Shown: one piece after another, positions 1-8,247 of the stretch
Numbering within the stretch: position 1 is the first letter of the stretch
Layout: each line of letters starts with the position of its first letter
Assembly (NCBI RefSeq): GCF_000227135.1
Contig: NC_018263.1
Span: 797,601 to 861,600, forward strand
DNA: 64,000 bases
Reading direction: 5' to 3'
DNA from: Leishmania donovani
Lineage: Eukaryota; Euglenozoa; Kinetoplastea; Trypanosomatida; Trypanosomatidae
Notes under the pieces: generated by a model
What the model was told of the DNA's origin: nothing
Database searches by the model: none
Seen by the model: the letters and a program-made list of their open reading frames with translations, nothing else
Made by a program: the position numbers and the translations under genes

Positions 1-3000
1 GCGGAAAAGGAGCTGGAGCGGCGGGGCCTCGAGGTGCCCGGGTTCTGCTTCTCTCTTGCTCGCCACTGCCGAACGCTCATGAACAACCAGTCTTCGCACG
101 CCGTCGCGCTAGTAGCTTTGTCTGTTCTAAAGCGCAGTGTGACGGCGTCGGATCGCGCGGAGGAGCTTGAGCAGGTTGTGTCTTCGCTCCTTTCGGACCT
201 GACCGACATCACAGTCCTACCTGGTGGCTCTGCAGCAGCGATGCGGCAGTGGTCATCGACGGTATGCACAACTGTACGGCGCCTTGCCGTCTTGTGCGCT
301 TCACAAACCGCGGCACCAGCCGCCGGCGAGGCCACGACTGGTGCGATCACGGCGCAGCTGCTCGGTGCCTTTGACCAGTACCCAAACGCTGACGCCAGTG
401 GGCTGCTGCCGGTTTTCAGCCATGTGTGGCTGCTGCGAACCATGTTTGAGGAGCCGGTACCAGACGTGATGCACGCATGGTGTGCCGAGCTAATTTTGAA
501 TTGTGCGCCGCCTCTCTTCGAAATCCTCTGCGCTGGCGCAGCTGCAACGCTGAGCATGGCGTCGTCCGACTGCTCTGCGTTCGCGGCAGATTCACCGGAG
601 GCCTACGCACGCTGCTCTCTCTCGACCCTCATTGCCCAAACCCTAGCAGCCCTCTATGAATGGCAGTTTGCGTCTAGTGGGCGGAAGCACTTCCCTGCTG
701 AGCTCAAGCAGCACTTCCTCTCAGCCTATCCGCTCCTCCAGTCTTTTATGTGCACCCCATGCGCGCGCTGGCTGTCAGTGTGCGTCGGCGCAACCTCGTC
801 TTCTACAAGCGCTCTTCCATTTGTGCAGGCGCGCGCGGCCAACTTTGCCGCAGCGTCGCTGGCCGCGCTCGAGTACGTGTCGAGTGTACTGCAGTTGGGT
901 GGGTGGTACAAGCGATGCGTTTCGGCGCAGCTCTTTCAGGCGCTGCTGCAGTCATTGGAAGCTGACGCAGCTTACTATGGGGCCGCGCTCTGCGTCGACG
1001 GTGAGGAGGAGGCGGAGAGCCTTATAGCCAGCGCTGGGTGGACTGGGTGGCCACACACGGGGAGTGGCGGCGGTGAACAGGGCGATGGCGCTTCGCCACA
1101 CAGCTGGACAACAGTGGTGCGCCGGCGCGCCACGCAGTGCTGGTCGCTCTTTCGGGACGCAGCTTTGCTGCCTTTCCTCAAGGTTGGCCTAGTGGATGTT
1201 GTGGGCCACCAATGCGGGCTACAGTACTACAAGCTGCTGCTGGCCTACGCTGTCCCCTCGCCTGTCGATGTGGGGGCGTGGCTTCACGACCCAAACACGT
1301 TTTTGCGCGAGGAAGAGGAGCGCGAGGACGGAGTGAGGTGGACAACCCGTAACACCGTCGCGCAGCTCTACACAGATAGCATAGCAGCTCTTGGCCCACT
1401 TTTCCTGCACGCCTCTTTGGAGGACTTGCACGAACGCCTCTTAGCGCGCATCCCAGACAACGACGGCAGGACGTGCGGTGATGGACAGACTTCCCTCGCC
1501 TATGATGGCACGGTAATGCTCACCGCATCGCAGCAGCAGCGAGAGGCAGCCCTTTTCTTCATGGAAACGGTACTTAAGCACCGGGCGAGGCAGTTGCGCG
1601 AGTGCGGCGCAGTCGACTTTACGCCACTTGCTACGCACTTGTGGAGCAATGACGTGGCAAGCGCTTCGGCGCACCCTGGCTTGACGGCCCGGGCGCTCAT
1701 GCTGATAACCGCCATCGTGCGATTCACTCACTCGACTCTCGCGGCCTCCGAACCGGCCGCCTCCGCAGACGCCGCTGCGGCAACGAACACCGAAGCGGCA
1801 TCCGAGGGCTTTATGGCCACTGTTGTGGCGGACAGCATACACGCATTGTCACTCTTTACGGGGACATCAAAGGAGCCCATCGCGGTGCCGTTATCCTCAT
1901 GCACGCCACTGGTCGCAGTGCTCCTCTGCCGAGTTCTGCAAAGCACGCTGCCTTATTGGTCCGATGTAATGCTTGCGCAGCACTCTGCTGCGTGGCAGGT
2001 CTCACTACTGGCGCTTCTGTCCTCCGAGGCAGGCCTTACTGATGACGCGTTGTACAATACGGTGGAGCAGTTGGCGGATCTTCTCAAGGTTGCGCGTGCC
2101 GCACGGGAAAAGGGCACTCAGTCCCACTACGGTAGAGTGAGCACGGCAGCTGCAGCTCCGCCGATTCTCGACGCTCTCCCACGGACGGTGATGGACTGCT
2201 GGCGCCGTCACGTAAGCGATCCTAACCTCGCGGATGCCGTGCTGGGTTTGCTGCGCTACGTCGTACGCGACGGCGAAAGCGGCGCATCGCTTTTGCTGCA
2301 GGAGCTGCCATGGGTCAACGCTGTCCTCAGTGGCTTTGTCGAGTCTACAGCAGAGCTGTGCGCTGTTCCGCACTTTCTGCGTCTGCTCAAGTGCTTGTTT
2401 GAGCATGCCCCGGACGAAGTGGCGAACTGTGCTGCTGCCATGATGCTAGACAGTCTGTGCCAACTTCTCTTGTGTACCGAGGAGTCCGCGATCCTTGGCG
2501 CGTCGAGCAGTTGCCTTGCCGCTCTGCTGCGTCGCTGTCTTGCAGTGCAGTCGGTGCAGGTGCGCGTTGTCGCGGCAACCATGGAGGCTGCCATGGCGGG
2601 TGGCGCTACTGCCGATGAAGGCGGCCTCTCCGGTGCCGTCGGTACCACCGCGCGCTTGGCGGACGCTCCTCGCACCGTCTACCCCTTCGCCACCGTCATC
2701 GTCGCTTTTGTCCTCCGCACGCTCGATGGCCGCCGTGATGAGGCGTCGCTGATGGACGTGGGCGATGCTCTCCTGACCATTATGCAGAAGTACACTAGCT
2801 TCTCCGAGGCGGAGCTGATCCGTATCATCCACGCTACTGTGCGCCGACTTTCTATCGTGCGCACCGATACTGTTGCGCAGCAGTTACTGGCTCCTTTGGC
2901 CACCTTGATGGTGCTTCATCCTGCAGCTCTGCTGCGGACACTGGCGCAAGGGGGGTTTCTCGTGGAGACGATGAGCCGTTGGCTGCCGCAAGTGGAGCAC

Positions 3001-3771
3001 TTCTCGAATTTGCGCGCCACCTTTGTTTCATGCGAGGGGCTGCTCAAAATGCTCTCGTACTTATCTCAGCCATCATCGTCGCCGATGCTGACGGCAGAGG
3101 AAGTACAGCAGCTGGCGCAGCAGCCGGTGACATGCCGCTGGCTCCTGCCTGAGGAACTCACCGAGAGCAAGAAGGGTTCGCGTAAGGCGTCGCGCAAAGG
3201 CAGCAAAGGGGTCTCAGCCGCGGCAACGCGTCGTGTCATTTTGTCCTCACTCACCCGGGGGGCTTCGGTGGAGACGTCGCTCCCATTGTACGCCGGGGTG
3301 CTCGTCGGCGTCGGTCGCGGTCTGCTGACGTTGCTGGCGGCTCCTCCTGCTGCTCTGTGTCGCGCCAGTCAAGCAGCTGGCGACACCGCGACGCCCGGAA
3401 ACGGGATCGGTGCGGGCGTTTTTCCGTTGGACGAGGATGATGACGACAGCAACGGACTTTTCCGTGGGGACAGCGCCGACGGCAGTGACCCCGAGGCAGA
3501 GGACACGTGGGAAGAGGACGTGGACAGCTCCTCCGACGACGAGACTGGAGGTGACGCACGGCAGTCGGAGGCGCCGGACATCAACGCATACTCGCCAGAG
3601 ACGACGGATCGACAACGGTTGCTGCGCCCAATGGGTGAACAGATGCTACCGTGGATGCAGACACACGGCGGTGAAGTGGCATCGTTTTTTACTCTGCAAG
3701 AGGCACAAACACTGACGTCTTTCTTCACCTCCTGTGCAGCGAGTGGTGGATGTGGGCCCTCAGCGGCGTGA
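1..3771 (+). CDS. Importin-9/Kap114-like karyopherin, 3' part (5' end outside window)
   Basis: The reading frame is open from base 1 and begins with a charged stretch (AEKELERRGLEV), so the gene enters from the left; 1256 residues are visible. The first in-frame GTG at 34 is not a credible start. Nearly the whole protein reads as Leu/Ala-rich helical segments, like HEAT-repeat proteins. A strongly acidic stretch (residues about 1143-1183, with a Trp in TWEED) is followed by a short terminal helix region (ASFFTLQEAQTLTSFF). Importin-9 and yeast Kap114 have an acidic loop with a Trp followed by a short Phe/Leu-rich tail of this kind, so I infer a nuclear import receptor for basic cargo such as histones. 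No Ran-binding N-terminus can be seen because it lies outside. Another HEAT-repeat protein is the main alternative. That it is coding is near certain; the family call is moderate. Confidence 0.5.
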   Translation, partial: AEKELERRGLEVPGFCFSLARHCRTLMNNQSSHAVALVALSVLKRSVTASDRAEELEQVVSSLLSDLTDITVLPGGSAAAMRQWSSTVCTTVRRLAVLCASQTAAPAAGEATTGAITAQLLGAFDQYPNADASGLLPVFSHVWLLRTMFEEPVPDVMHAWCAELILNCAPPLFEILCAGAAATLSMASSDCSAFAADSPEAYARCSLSTLIAQTLAALYEWQFASSGRKHFPAELKQHFLSAYPLLQSFMCTPCARWLSVCVGATSSSTSALPFVQARAANFAAASLAALEYVSSVLQLGGWYKRCVSAQLFQALLQSLEADAAYYGAALCVDGEEEAESLIASAGWTGWPHTGSGGGEQGDGASPHSWTTVVRRRATQCWSLFRDAALLPFLKVGLVDVVGHQCGLQYYKLLLAYAVPSPVDVGAWLHDPNTFLREEEEREDGVRWTTRNTVAQLYTDSIAALGPLFLHASLEDLHERLLARIPDNDGRTCGDGQTSLAYDGTVMLTASQQQREAALFFMETVLKHRARQLRECGAVDFTPLATHLWSNDVASASAHPGLTARALMLITAIVRFTHSTLAASEPAASADAAAATNTEAASEGFMATVVADSIHALSLFTGTSKEPIAVPLSSCTPLVAVLLCRVLQSTLPYWSDVMLAQHSAAWQVSLLALLSSEAGLTDDALYNTVEQLADLLKVARAAREKGTQSHYGRVSTAAAAPPILDALPRTVMDCWRRHVSDPNLADAVLGLLRYVVRDGESGASLLLQELPWVNAVLSGFVESTAELCAVPHFLRLLKCLFEHAPDEVANCAAAMMLDSLCQLLLCTEESAILGASSSCLAALLRRCLAVQSVQVRVVAATMEAAMAGGATADEGGLSGAVGTTARLADAPRTVYPFATVIVAFVLRTLDGRRDEASLMDVGDALLTIMQKYTSFSEAELIRIIHATVRRLSIVRTDTVAQQLLAPLATLMVLHPAALLRTLAQGGFLVETMSRWLPQVEHFSNLRATFVSCEGLLKMLSYLSQPSSSPMLTAEEVQQLAQQPVTCRWLLPEELTESKKGSRKASRKGSKGVSAAATRRVILSSLTRGASVETSLPLYAGVLVGVGRGLLTLLAAPPAALCRASQAAGDTATPGNGIGAGVFPLDEDDDDSNGLFRGDSADGSDPEAEDTWEEDVDSSSDDETGGDARQSEAPDINAYSPETTDRQRLLRPMGEQMLPWMQTHGGEVASFFTLQEAQTLTSFFTSCAASGGCGPSAA

Positions 3772-4531
3772 AGATGACCTAATCTGTCTCTGCGCACACT
3801 GTGAAGGAGAGGGGGGGGCGAGGTATGGTGAAGACGACAAGTCCCTCGACATTTCCTCCACCGACCTGCTCTTTCAACTCTTTGTTGTTGCCGTGTTATT
3901 GTAACAGACCTCATCCACCGTGCGCATCGCCGCGTCTTCATCCCATTTTACCTACCTCTCTCTTGCAATGCATCCACATCACGAGTAACAGCTGCTTCGT
4001 GCCACCCATAGGGAAGCACCGGCTAACCTAAGCAAGCAACTTAAGAACGAAACGATACGAAAAGGAGGGTCGCTACCCCACCCCCAAGGACACACACACA
4101 CACACACACACACACTGTGTGTGTGCAGCAAGAAAGGGGCTCGGTCATTGCGTCTCTGTGCACAGCGGCTCTGCAGCTCTGCCACAGCGTGCGCTAGTCA
4201 AGGATTGACGTTCAAATAGTGAGTGGCTGCCGTTTTCGTCGTTTACTTTGTACGCGGCAACGCCGTCAGACTACTTGTTTCTCTTCTTCTCTCACCCCCT
4301 CGCCTTCCTGTCCTTTACTTGTCTTGCTTGTATGGAAACATGAACGTGCATCCGTGCGCGTGTTTCTCCCACTTCCTCTTTGTGCCCTCCCCCTTCGTCG
4401 TGGCGTGCAACTTTCTTTTGTGGCGTCTGCGCCCTACATCTAGCGGCACAGAAGAGTGCGGTAGAGCAGCGCGACGGCAGTACGTTGTTCGTCAGCTTTT
4501 TTCCCTCTTCTGCCGCAGCCCTTCCCTCTCC
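3772..4531. other. Intergenic spacer, importin-like gene to coiled-coil gene
   Basis: No credible gene. Contains a (CA)n tract running directly into (TG)n and, from about 4260, a pyrimidine-rich stretch with several AG dinucleotides (for example the one ending ACATCTAG near 4442 and GCCGCAG near 4519) that could serve as trans-splice acceptors for the next gene. Confidence 0.6.
4090..4125. repeat. (CA)n/(TG)n self-complementary microsatellite
   Basis: About 13 CA units are followed, after a single C, by five TG units. The junction is self-complementary and could form a small hairpin with a stem of roughly ten pairs in DNA or in the 3' untranslated RNA of the upstream gene. Confidence 0.85.
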
Positions 4532-5950
4532 ATGTATCCTGCACTTCCTCGCCGGCTCGATGGGTGCAGCGGTGGCAGCGCCGCCGCATCATCATGCCAG
4601 CGCGTCGCGCCGGCTGCTGCTCCTTTCGTTTCACAAAGCCGTGGTGCAGCGGAGAACGGTGGGTACGTTATCACGCCGACGGTGGCGCAAGCGGCACCGC
4701 CATCTGTGCAGGCAACCAAGACGGCGCGCAGTGGACGTCTGTTTGTAAACCACAACACACAGTTTTCTGCCCAGTCTGGGGCCGCGGTACCCGCTCCCTT
4801 GACGGCCTCCTTCACCGCAGCAGCAGGAGTGCTGTCAGCGCCTTTGATGCGTTTGCACGCCGGCAACCGCAGTCCGGTCATCCGACCCGGGGCGAGGATT
4901 GGAGCTCACGATGGTGTCGCCGCTTCTGTTTTTGCGGAGGTCCATCTAGCCGCAGCGTCTCTTCGCTCCTCAGCGCCGTTCCGGCCTGCGCACGGCACCG
5001 ACCGGCAGGGTCTTTTTCGCGGAAGAACCGTCCCAACAATAGTTGACGCACCCCATGACACCAGATCCCCTCTGTCGCTTGAAATCGAGGGCGTGCAGAC
5101 GGGAGAGGAGGTGGTGGTGGACGTGCCGTCCGTGCGACAGCGCAGCAGCACCAGTTCCATCTCAAACGATGCGGCGCAGCTGCAGAAGCTGCGCCGCCAG
5201 CTGGAACAGGCGACAGCAGCCCTCAAGGCCGCGGTGAACACGAATCGCCGACAGAAGCAGGAGCATCAACAGCAGCGGGCGGAGTGGCTTGTGTTTTCCA
5301 ACGAGAGCGATGCTCGCTTGCTTAACGTACAGTCCAACCAGGCGAGCCGAGAGCAACTCCTTTGCAGCGAGCTCAGTGACGCCATCACGCATCTTCTCGG
5401 CGAGTTAAAAGCTCAGGCGTTGAAAAAGCGCGCCGCCGATCAGGCACACGCGAGCGACAAGGCTGAGTGGGACGCAAAGCAAGCCGTGCTTCTGAGCGAA
5501 CTGGAGGCTGCGAGGGCGGCGCTTGCCACTCAGTTCACCGCCGCCAACTCGGGTGACACACATAAAGAAGAGGCTGATCAACTTCGCGCCGAGCTGGAGG
5601 CCCTGCGGCGCAGCGCTGGGGATCAACAACGAAGCTTGGAGGAAAAACTCATGCAGACGCAGTCCACTCTTCAGGCGAAACAGTCGGAGCTCAACCGGTA
5701 CCTTCAAGAGAGGGACCAGCACAACTACTTGGTTGCACAGTGCCGACTTTTTATTCAGCAGGTGTGCCAGCCTGGGTTCAGCGTCGTGAAGGGGCCATCA
5801 CTGGAGCCGGTGGAGACGCAACGCCCTGAGCCGACAGGGTTTGTGCTGGTTCCGTTAGCGGTGTTGCTGCACGGCTACGCGCTCCTCACCGAAGGCGACC
5901 GCCAGGCGTTGATCGAACACTACGATGGCAAGGCGAAATCTCTAAAGTGA
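4532..5950 (+). CDS. Hypothetical coiled-coil protein
   Basis: I place the start at ATG 4532, giving 472 residues. The frame stays open upstream to a GTG at 4223, but that leader is pyrimidine-rich and hydrophobic, includes probable splice acceptors, and one in-frame ATG within it (MNVHPC) gives a Cys/Phe-rich, non-conserved-looking peptide. Residues 1-200 are Ala/Ser-rich and probably disordered. Residues about 215-400 are a long heptad-rich coiled coil (for example ELEALRRSAGDQQRSLEEKL). The last about 60 residues form a compact tail (FVLVPLAVLLHGYALL) with a conserved look. Such proteins are often cytoskeletal or flagellar in trypanosomatids, but nothing here shows that. No family was recognised. 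Confidence 0.8.
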   Translation: MYPALPRRLDGCSGGSAAASSCQRVAPAAAPFVSQSRGAAENGGYVITPTVAQAAPPSVQATKTARSGRLFVNHNTQFSAQSGAAVPAPLTASFTAAAGVLSAPLMRLHAGNRSPVIRPGARIGAHDGVAASVFAEVHLAAASLRSSAPFRPAHGTDRQGLFRGRTVPTIVDAPHDTRSPLSLEIEGVQTGEEVVVDVPSVRQRSSTSSISNDAAQLQKLRRQLEQATAALKAAVNTNRRQKQEHQQQRAEWLVFSNESDARLLNVQSNQASREQLLCSELSDAITHLLGELKAQALKKRAADQAHASDKAEWDAKQAVLLSELEAARAALATQFTAANSGDTHKEEADQLRAELEALRRSAGDQQRSLEEKLMQTQSTLQAKQSELNRYLQERDQHNYLVAQCRLFIQQVCQPGFSVVKGPSLEPVETQRPEPTGFVLVPLAVLLHGYALLTEGDRQALIEHYDGKAKSLK

Positions 5951-6546
5951 GAATTCTTGCGCACAGCCGGCACTACGCCTCCTCCTCTACATCGGTGTTT
6001 CTCTACCTCTGCCTGTGTGCGTATCTCCTTTTGTATCCATGTACAAGAGCGCCTCCTTCGAGAGGCTATCACCACAAAGGAAGCAAACAATGAGGACCGG
6101 ACTGCAAGCAGCAGGTGCGTGTCACTGTGCGCGTACACATGAGCGCCGGTTGCTGTGGTGCGTGCTCTACCTCGAGGTGGTATGCCTCTGGCATTCTGTC
6201 CACCCGGTGTTTTCTGCTCTACTTGCGCTCTTACAGTTCACGCGATGCAGCCTCCTTTCGCTCAACTTCGTTTTTTTTTTTGGTTTCTCCCTCCTCCCTC
6301 TCTCTCGCATGTGCGCTCACACGCGTATATACACGCTTGCACACACTGCTACTCTTCTTACCGATATACACAGAATCTCGTCCCACCGCCCCTACCCCCT
6401 CCACCTCGACCACGGCACAAAGAAAACGACTAAGGTAACCCGTATCAGCACTGTGTTATTTTCCATTAACCACCGCGTGCGTTTTTCTTCGCGCTAAAGT
6501 CACCGAAATCAATCAAGACAGACACACCCGACCTCCAAAAGGAAAC
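5951..6546. other. Spacer upstream of HSP60 copy 1
   Basis: No gene. A pyrimidine-rich tract at about 6263-6303 is followed by AG at 6372-6373, then a second C-rich run at 6376-6410. These are candidate polypyrimidine signals for trans-splicing of the HSP60 mRNA. The last 60 bases before the ATG are A-rich. Confidence 0.5.
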
Positions 6547-8247
6547 ATGCTCCGCTCCGCTGTGTGTCTTGCCGGCAAGGACGTGCGCTTTGGTGAAGAA
6601 GCCCGCCGCTCCATGCAGAAGGGCGTCACTCGCGCTGTGGCTGCGGTAGCGACGACGCTGGGGCCGAAGGGTCGCAACGTGATCATCGAGCAGGCCTACG
6701 GCGCGCCGAAGATCACGAAGGATGGCGTGACCGTTGCCAAGGCGATCGAGTTCAAGGATCGCTTCGAGAACATGGGTGCGCAGCTGGTACGCCAGGTGTG
6801 CAACCAGACGAACGACTTGGCTGGTGACGGCACCACGACCTCTGCGGTGCTTGTGGACAGCATCTTCGGCGAGGGCCTCAAGTGCATTGCCCAGGGCACG
6901 AACCCGATCGACATGAAGCGTGGCATGGATGTTGCGGTTGACTACGTGCAGACGAGCCTGCTGAAGCAGAGCCGCCCGATCAAGGGATCGGAGGACATTG
7001 TTCGCGTTGCCACGATCTCGGCCAACGGCGATGAGGAGATCGGCAAGATGATCGGTCAGGCGATGGACAAGGTCGGCCGCGACGGCGTCATTACGGCGCA
7101 GGACGGCAAGACGATGGCCACTGAGCTGGAGGTTGTGGAGGGCATGAAGATCGAGCGTGGGTTTCTCAGCCCGTACTTCGTGACGGATGCAAAGGCGCAG
7201 AAGGCCGAGCTCGAGGACTTGTATGTGCTTGTATCCAAGAAAAAAATTAGCACCATCCAGACGTTGCTTCCTGCCCTCAACCACGTGGCTCAGCAAGGTC
7301 GCCCGCTTCTGATCATTGCCGACGACGTGGAGAGCGAGGCGCTGACGACACTGATCTTCAACAAGTTGCAGGGCAAGCTGAAGGTGTGCTGCGTCAAGGC
7401 GCCGGGCTTCGGCGACACTAAGGAAGGCATGCTCGAGGACATCGCTGTTTTCACTGGCGCTAAGGTCGTGGGGGACGAGAACACTGGCGTGGAGCTGGAC
7501 GCCAAGAACTTCGACCCCTCCATCCTCGGCTCTGTCAAGAAGGTGACAGTGACAAAGGACGACACAGTGATGCTGAACGGCGGCGGCGATGCGGCGGCGG
7601 TGCAGGAGCGCCAGCAGTTGCTGCGCGATCGCATCGAGCAGGAGGCTGTGGAGTACAATCGGGAGAAGCTGCAGGAGCGTCTGGCGAAGCTGAGCGGCGG
7701 CGTGGCCGTCATCAAGGTGGGCGGTGCTACCGAGTTGGAGGTGAGCGAGAAGAAGGACCGCGTCGTGGACGCTGTATGCTCCACTCGCGCTGCGGTGCAG
7801 GAGGGTATCGTGGCCGGCGGTGGCACGGCTCTGCTGCGCGCCAGCAAGGAGCTGGAGAAGCTGCTCACCAGCGAGCATCTTTCGCGCGATCAGCGCACGG
7901 GTGTGACCATCGTGCGTAATGCCATCCGGCTGCCGGCTATGAAGATTGCCGCGAACGCTGGCAAGGAGGGTGCGGTTATTGTGGAGAAGGTGCTTGAGGC
8001 TTCCGAGGAGAGCGTCGGCTACGATGCGCAGAACGACAGGTACGTGAACATGTTCGAGGCTGGCATCATCGACCCCACCCGCGTCGTGCGTGTGGCCATC
8101 AGCGATGCGACGTCTGTGGCGAGTCTGATGATGACGGCCGAGGCCGCCATTGTTGAGGCTCCAAAGGAGTCCAAGAAAGACAAGAATGGCAAGAAGACCG
8201 CTGCCGCTGAGGCGGAGGATGACGAGGAGCTGTTCGGCAGCTACTAG
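6547..8247 (+). CDS. HSP60: Chaperonin HSP60, mitochondrial, copy 1 (no GGM tail)
   Basis: Group I chaperonin of 566 residues, which folds imported proteins in the mitochondrial matrix in ATP-driven 14-mer rings with HSP10. It starts with a short presequence-like segment (MLRSAVCLAGKDVRF). The ATP-binding motif GDGTTTSAVL begins at residue 93, and the chaperonin signature AAVQEGIVAGGG is near residue 416. Length fits the family. The apical-domain stretch around residues 222-255 differs clearly from copy 2 (VLVSKKKISTIQ against VLMSAKKIQSIH). The C-terminus lacks the usual Gly-Gly-Met repeats and instead ends in a charged Lys/Glu/Asp segment finishing DDEELFGSY. Equatorial segments are nearly identical at DNA level to copy 2. 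Leishmania is known to carry several divergent cpn60 genes; this one resembles the less conventional type. Confidence 0.95.
   Translation: MLRSAVCLAGKDVRFGEEARRSMQKGVTRAVAAVATTLGPKGRNVIIEQAYGAPKITKDGVTVAKAIEFKDRFENMGAQLVRQVCNQTNDLAGDGTTTSAVLVDSIFGEGLKCIAQGTNPIDMKRGMDVAVDYVQTSLLKQSRPIKGSEDIVRVATISANGDEEIGKMIGQAMDKVGRDGVITAQDGKTMATELEVVEGMKIERGFLSPYFVTDAKAQKAELEDLYVLVSKKKISTIQTLLPALNHVAQQGRPLLIIADDVESEALTTLIFNKLQGKLKVCCVKAPGFGDTKEGMLEDIAVFTGAKVVGDENTGVELDAKNFDPSILGSVKKVTVTKDDTVMLNGGGDAAAVQERQQLLRDRIEQEAVEYNREKLQERLAKLSGGVAVIKVGGATELEVSEKKDRVVDAVCSTRAAVQEGIVAGGGTALLRASKELEKLLTSEHLSRDQRTGVTIVRNAIRLPAMKIAANAGKEGAVIVEKVLEASEESVGYDAQNDRYVNMFEAGIIDPTRVVRVAISDATSVASLMMTAEAAIVEAPKESKKDKNGKKTAAAEAEDDEELFGSY

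Noticed and set aside
6466..7878. 470-codon open frame antisense to HSP60 copy 1
   Set aside because: Arises from the codon bias of HSP60; it is Leu/His/Arg-rich, has no family features, and is broken in the paralogous copy 2.
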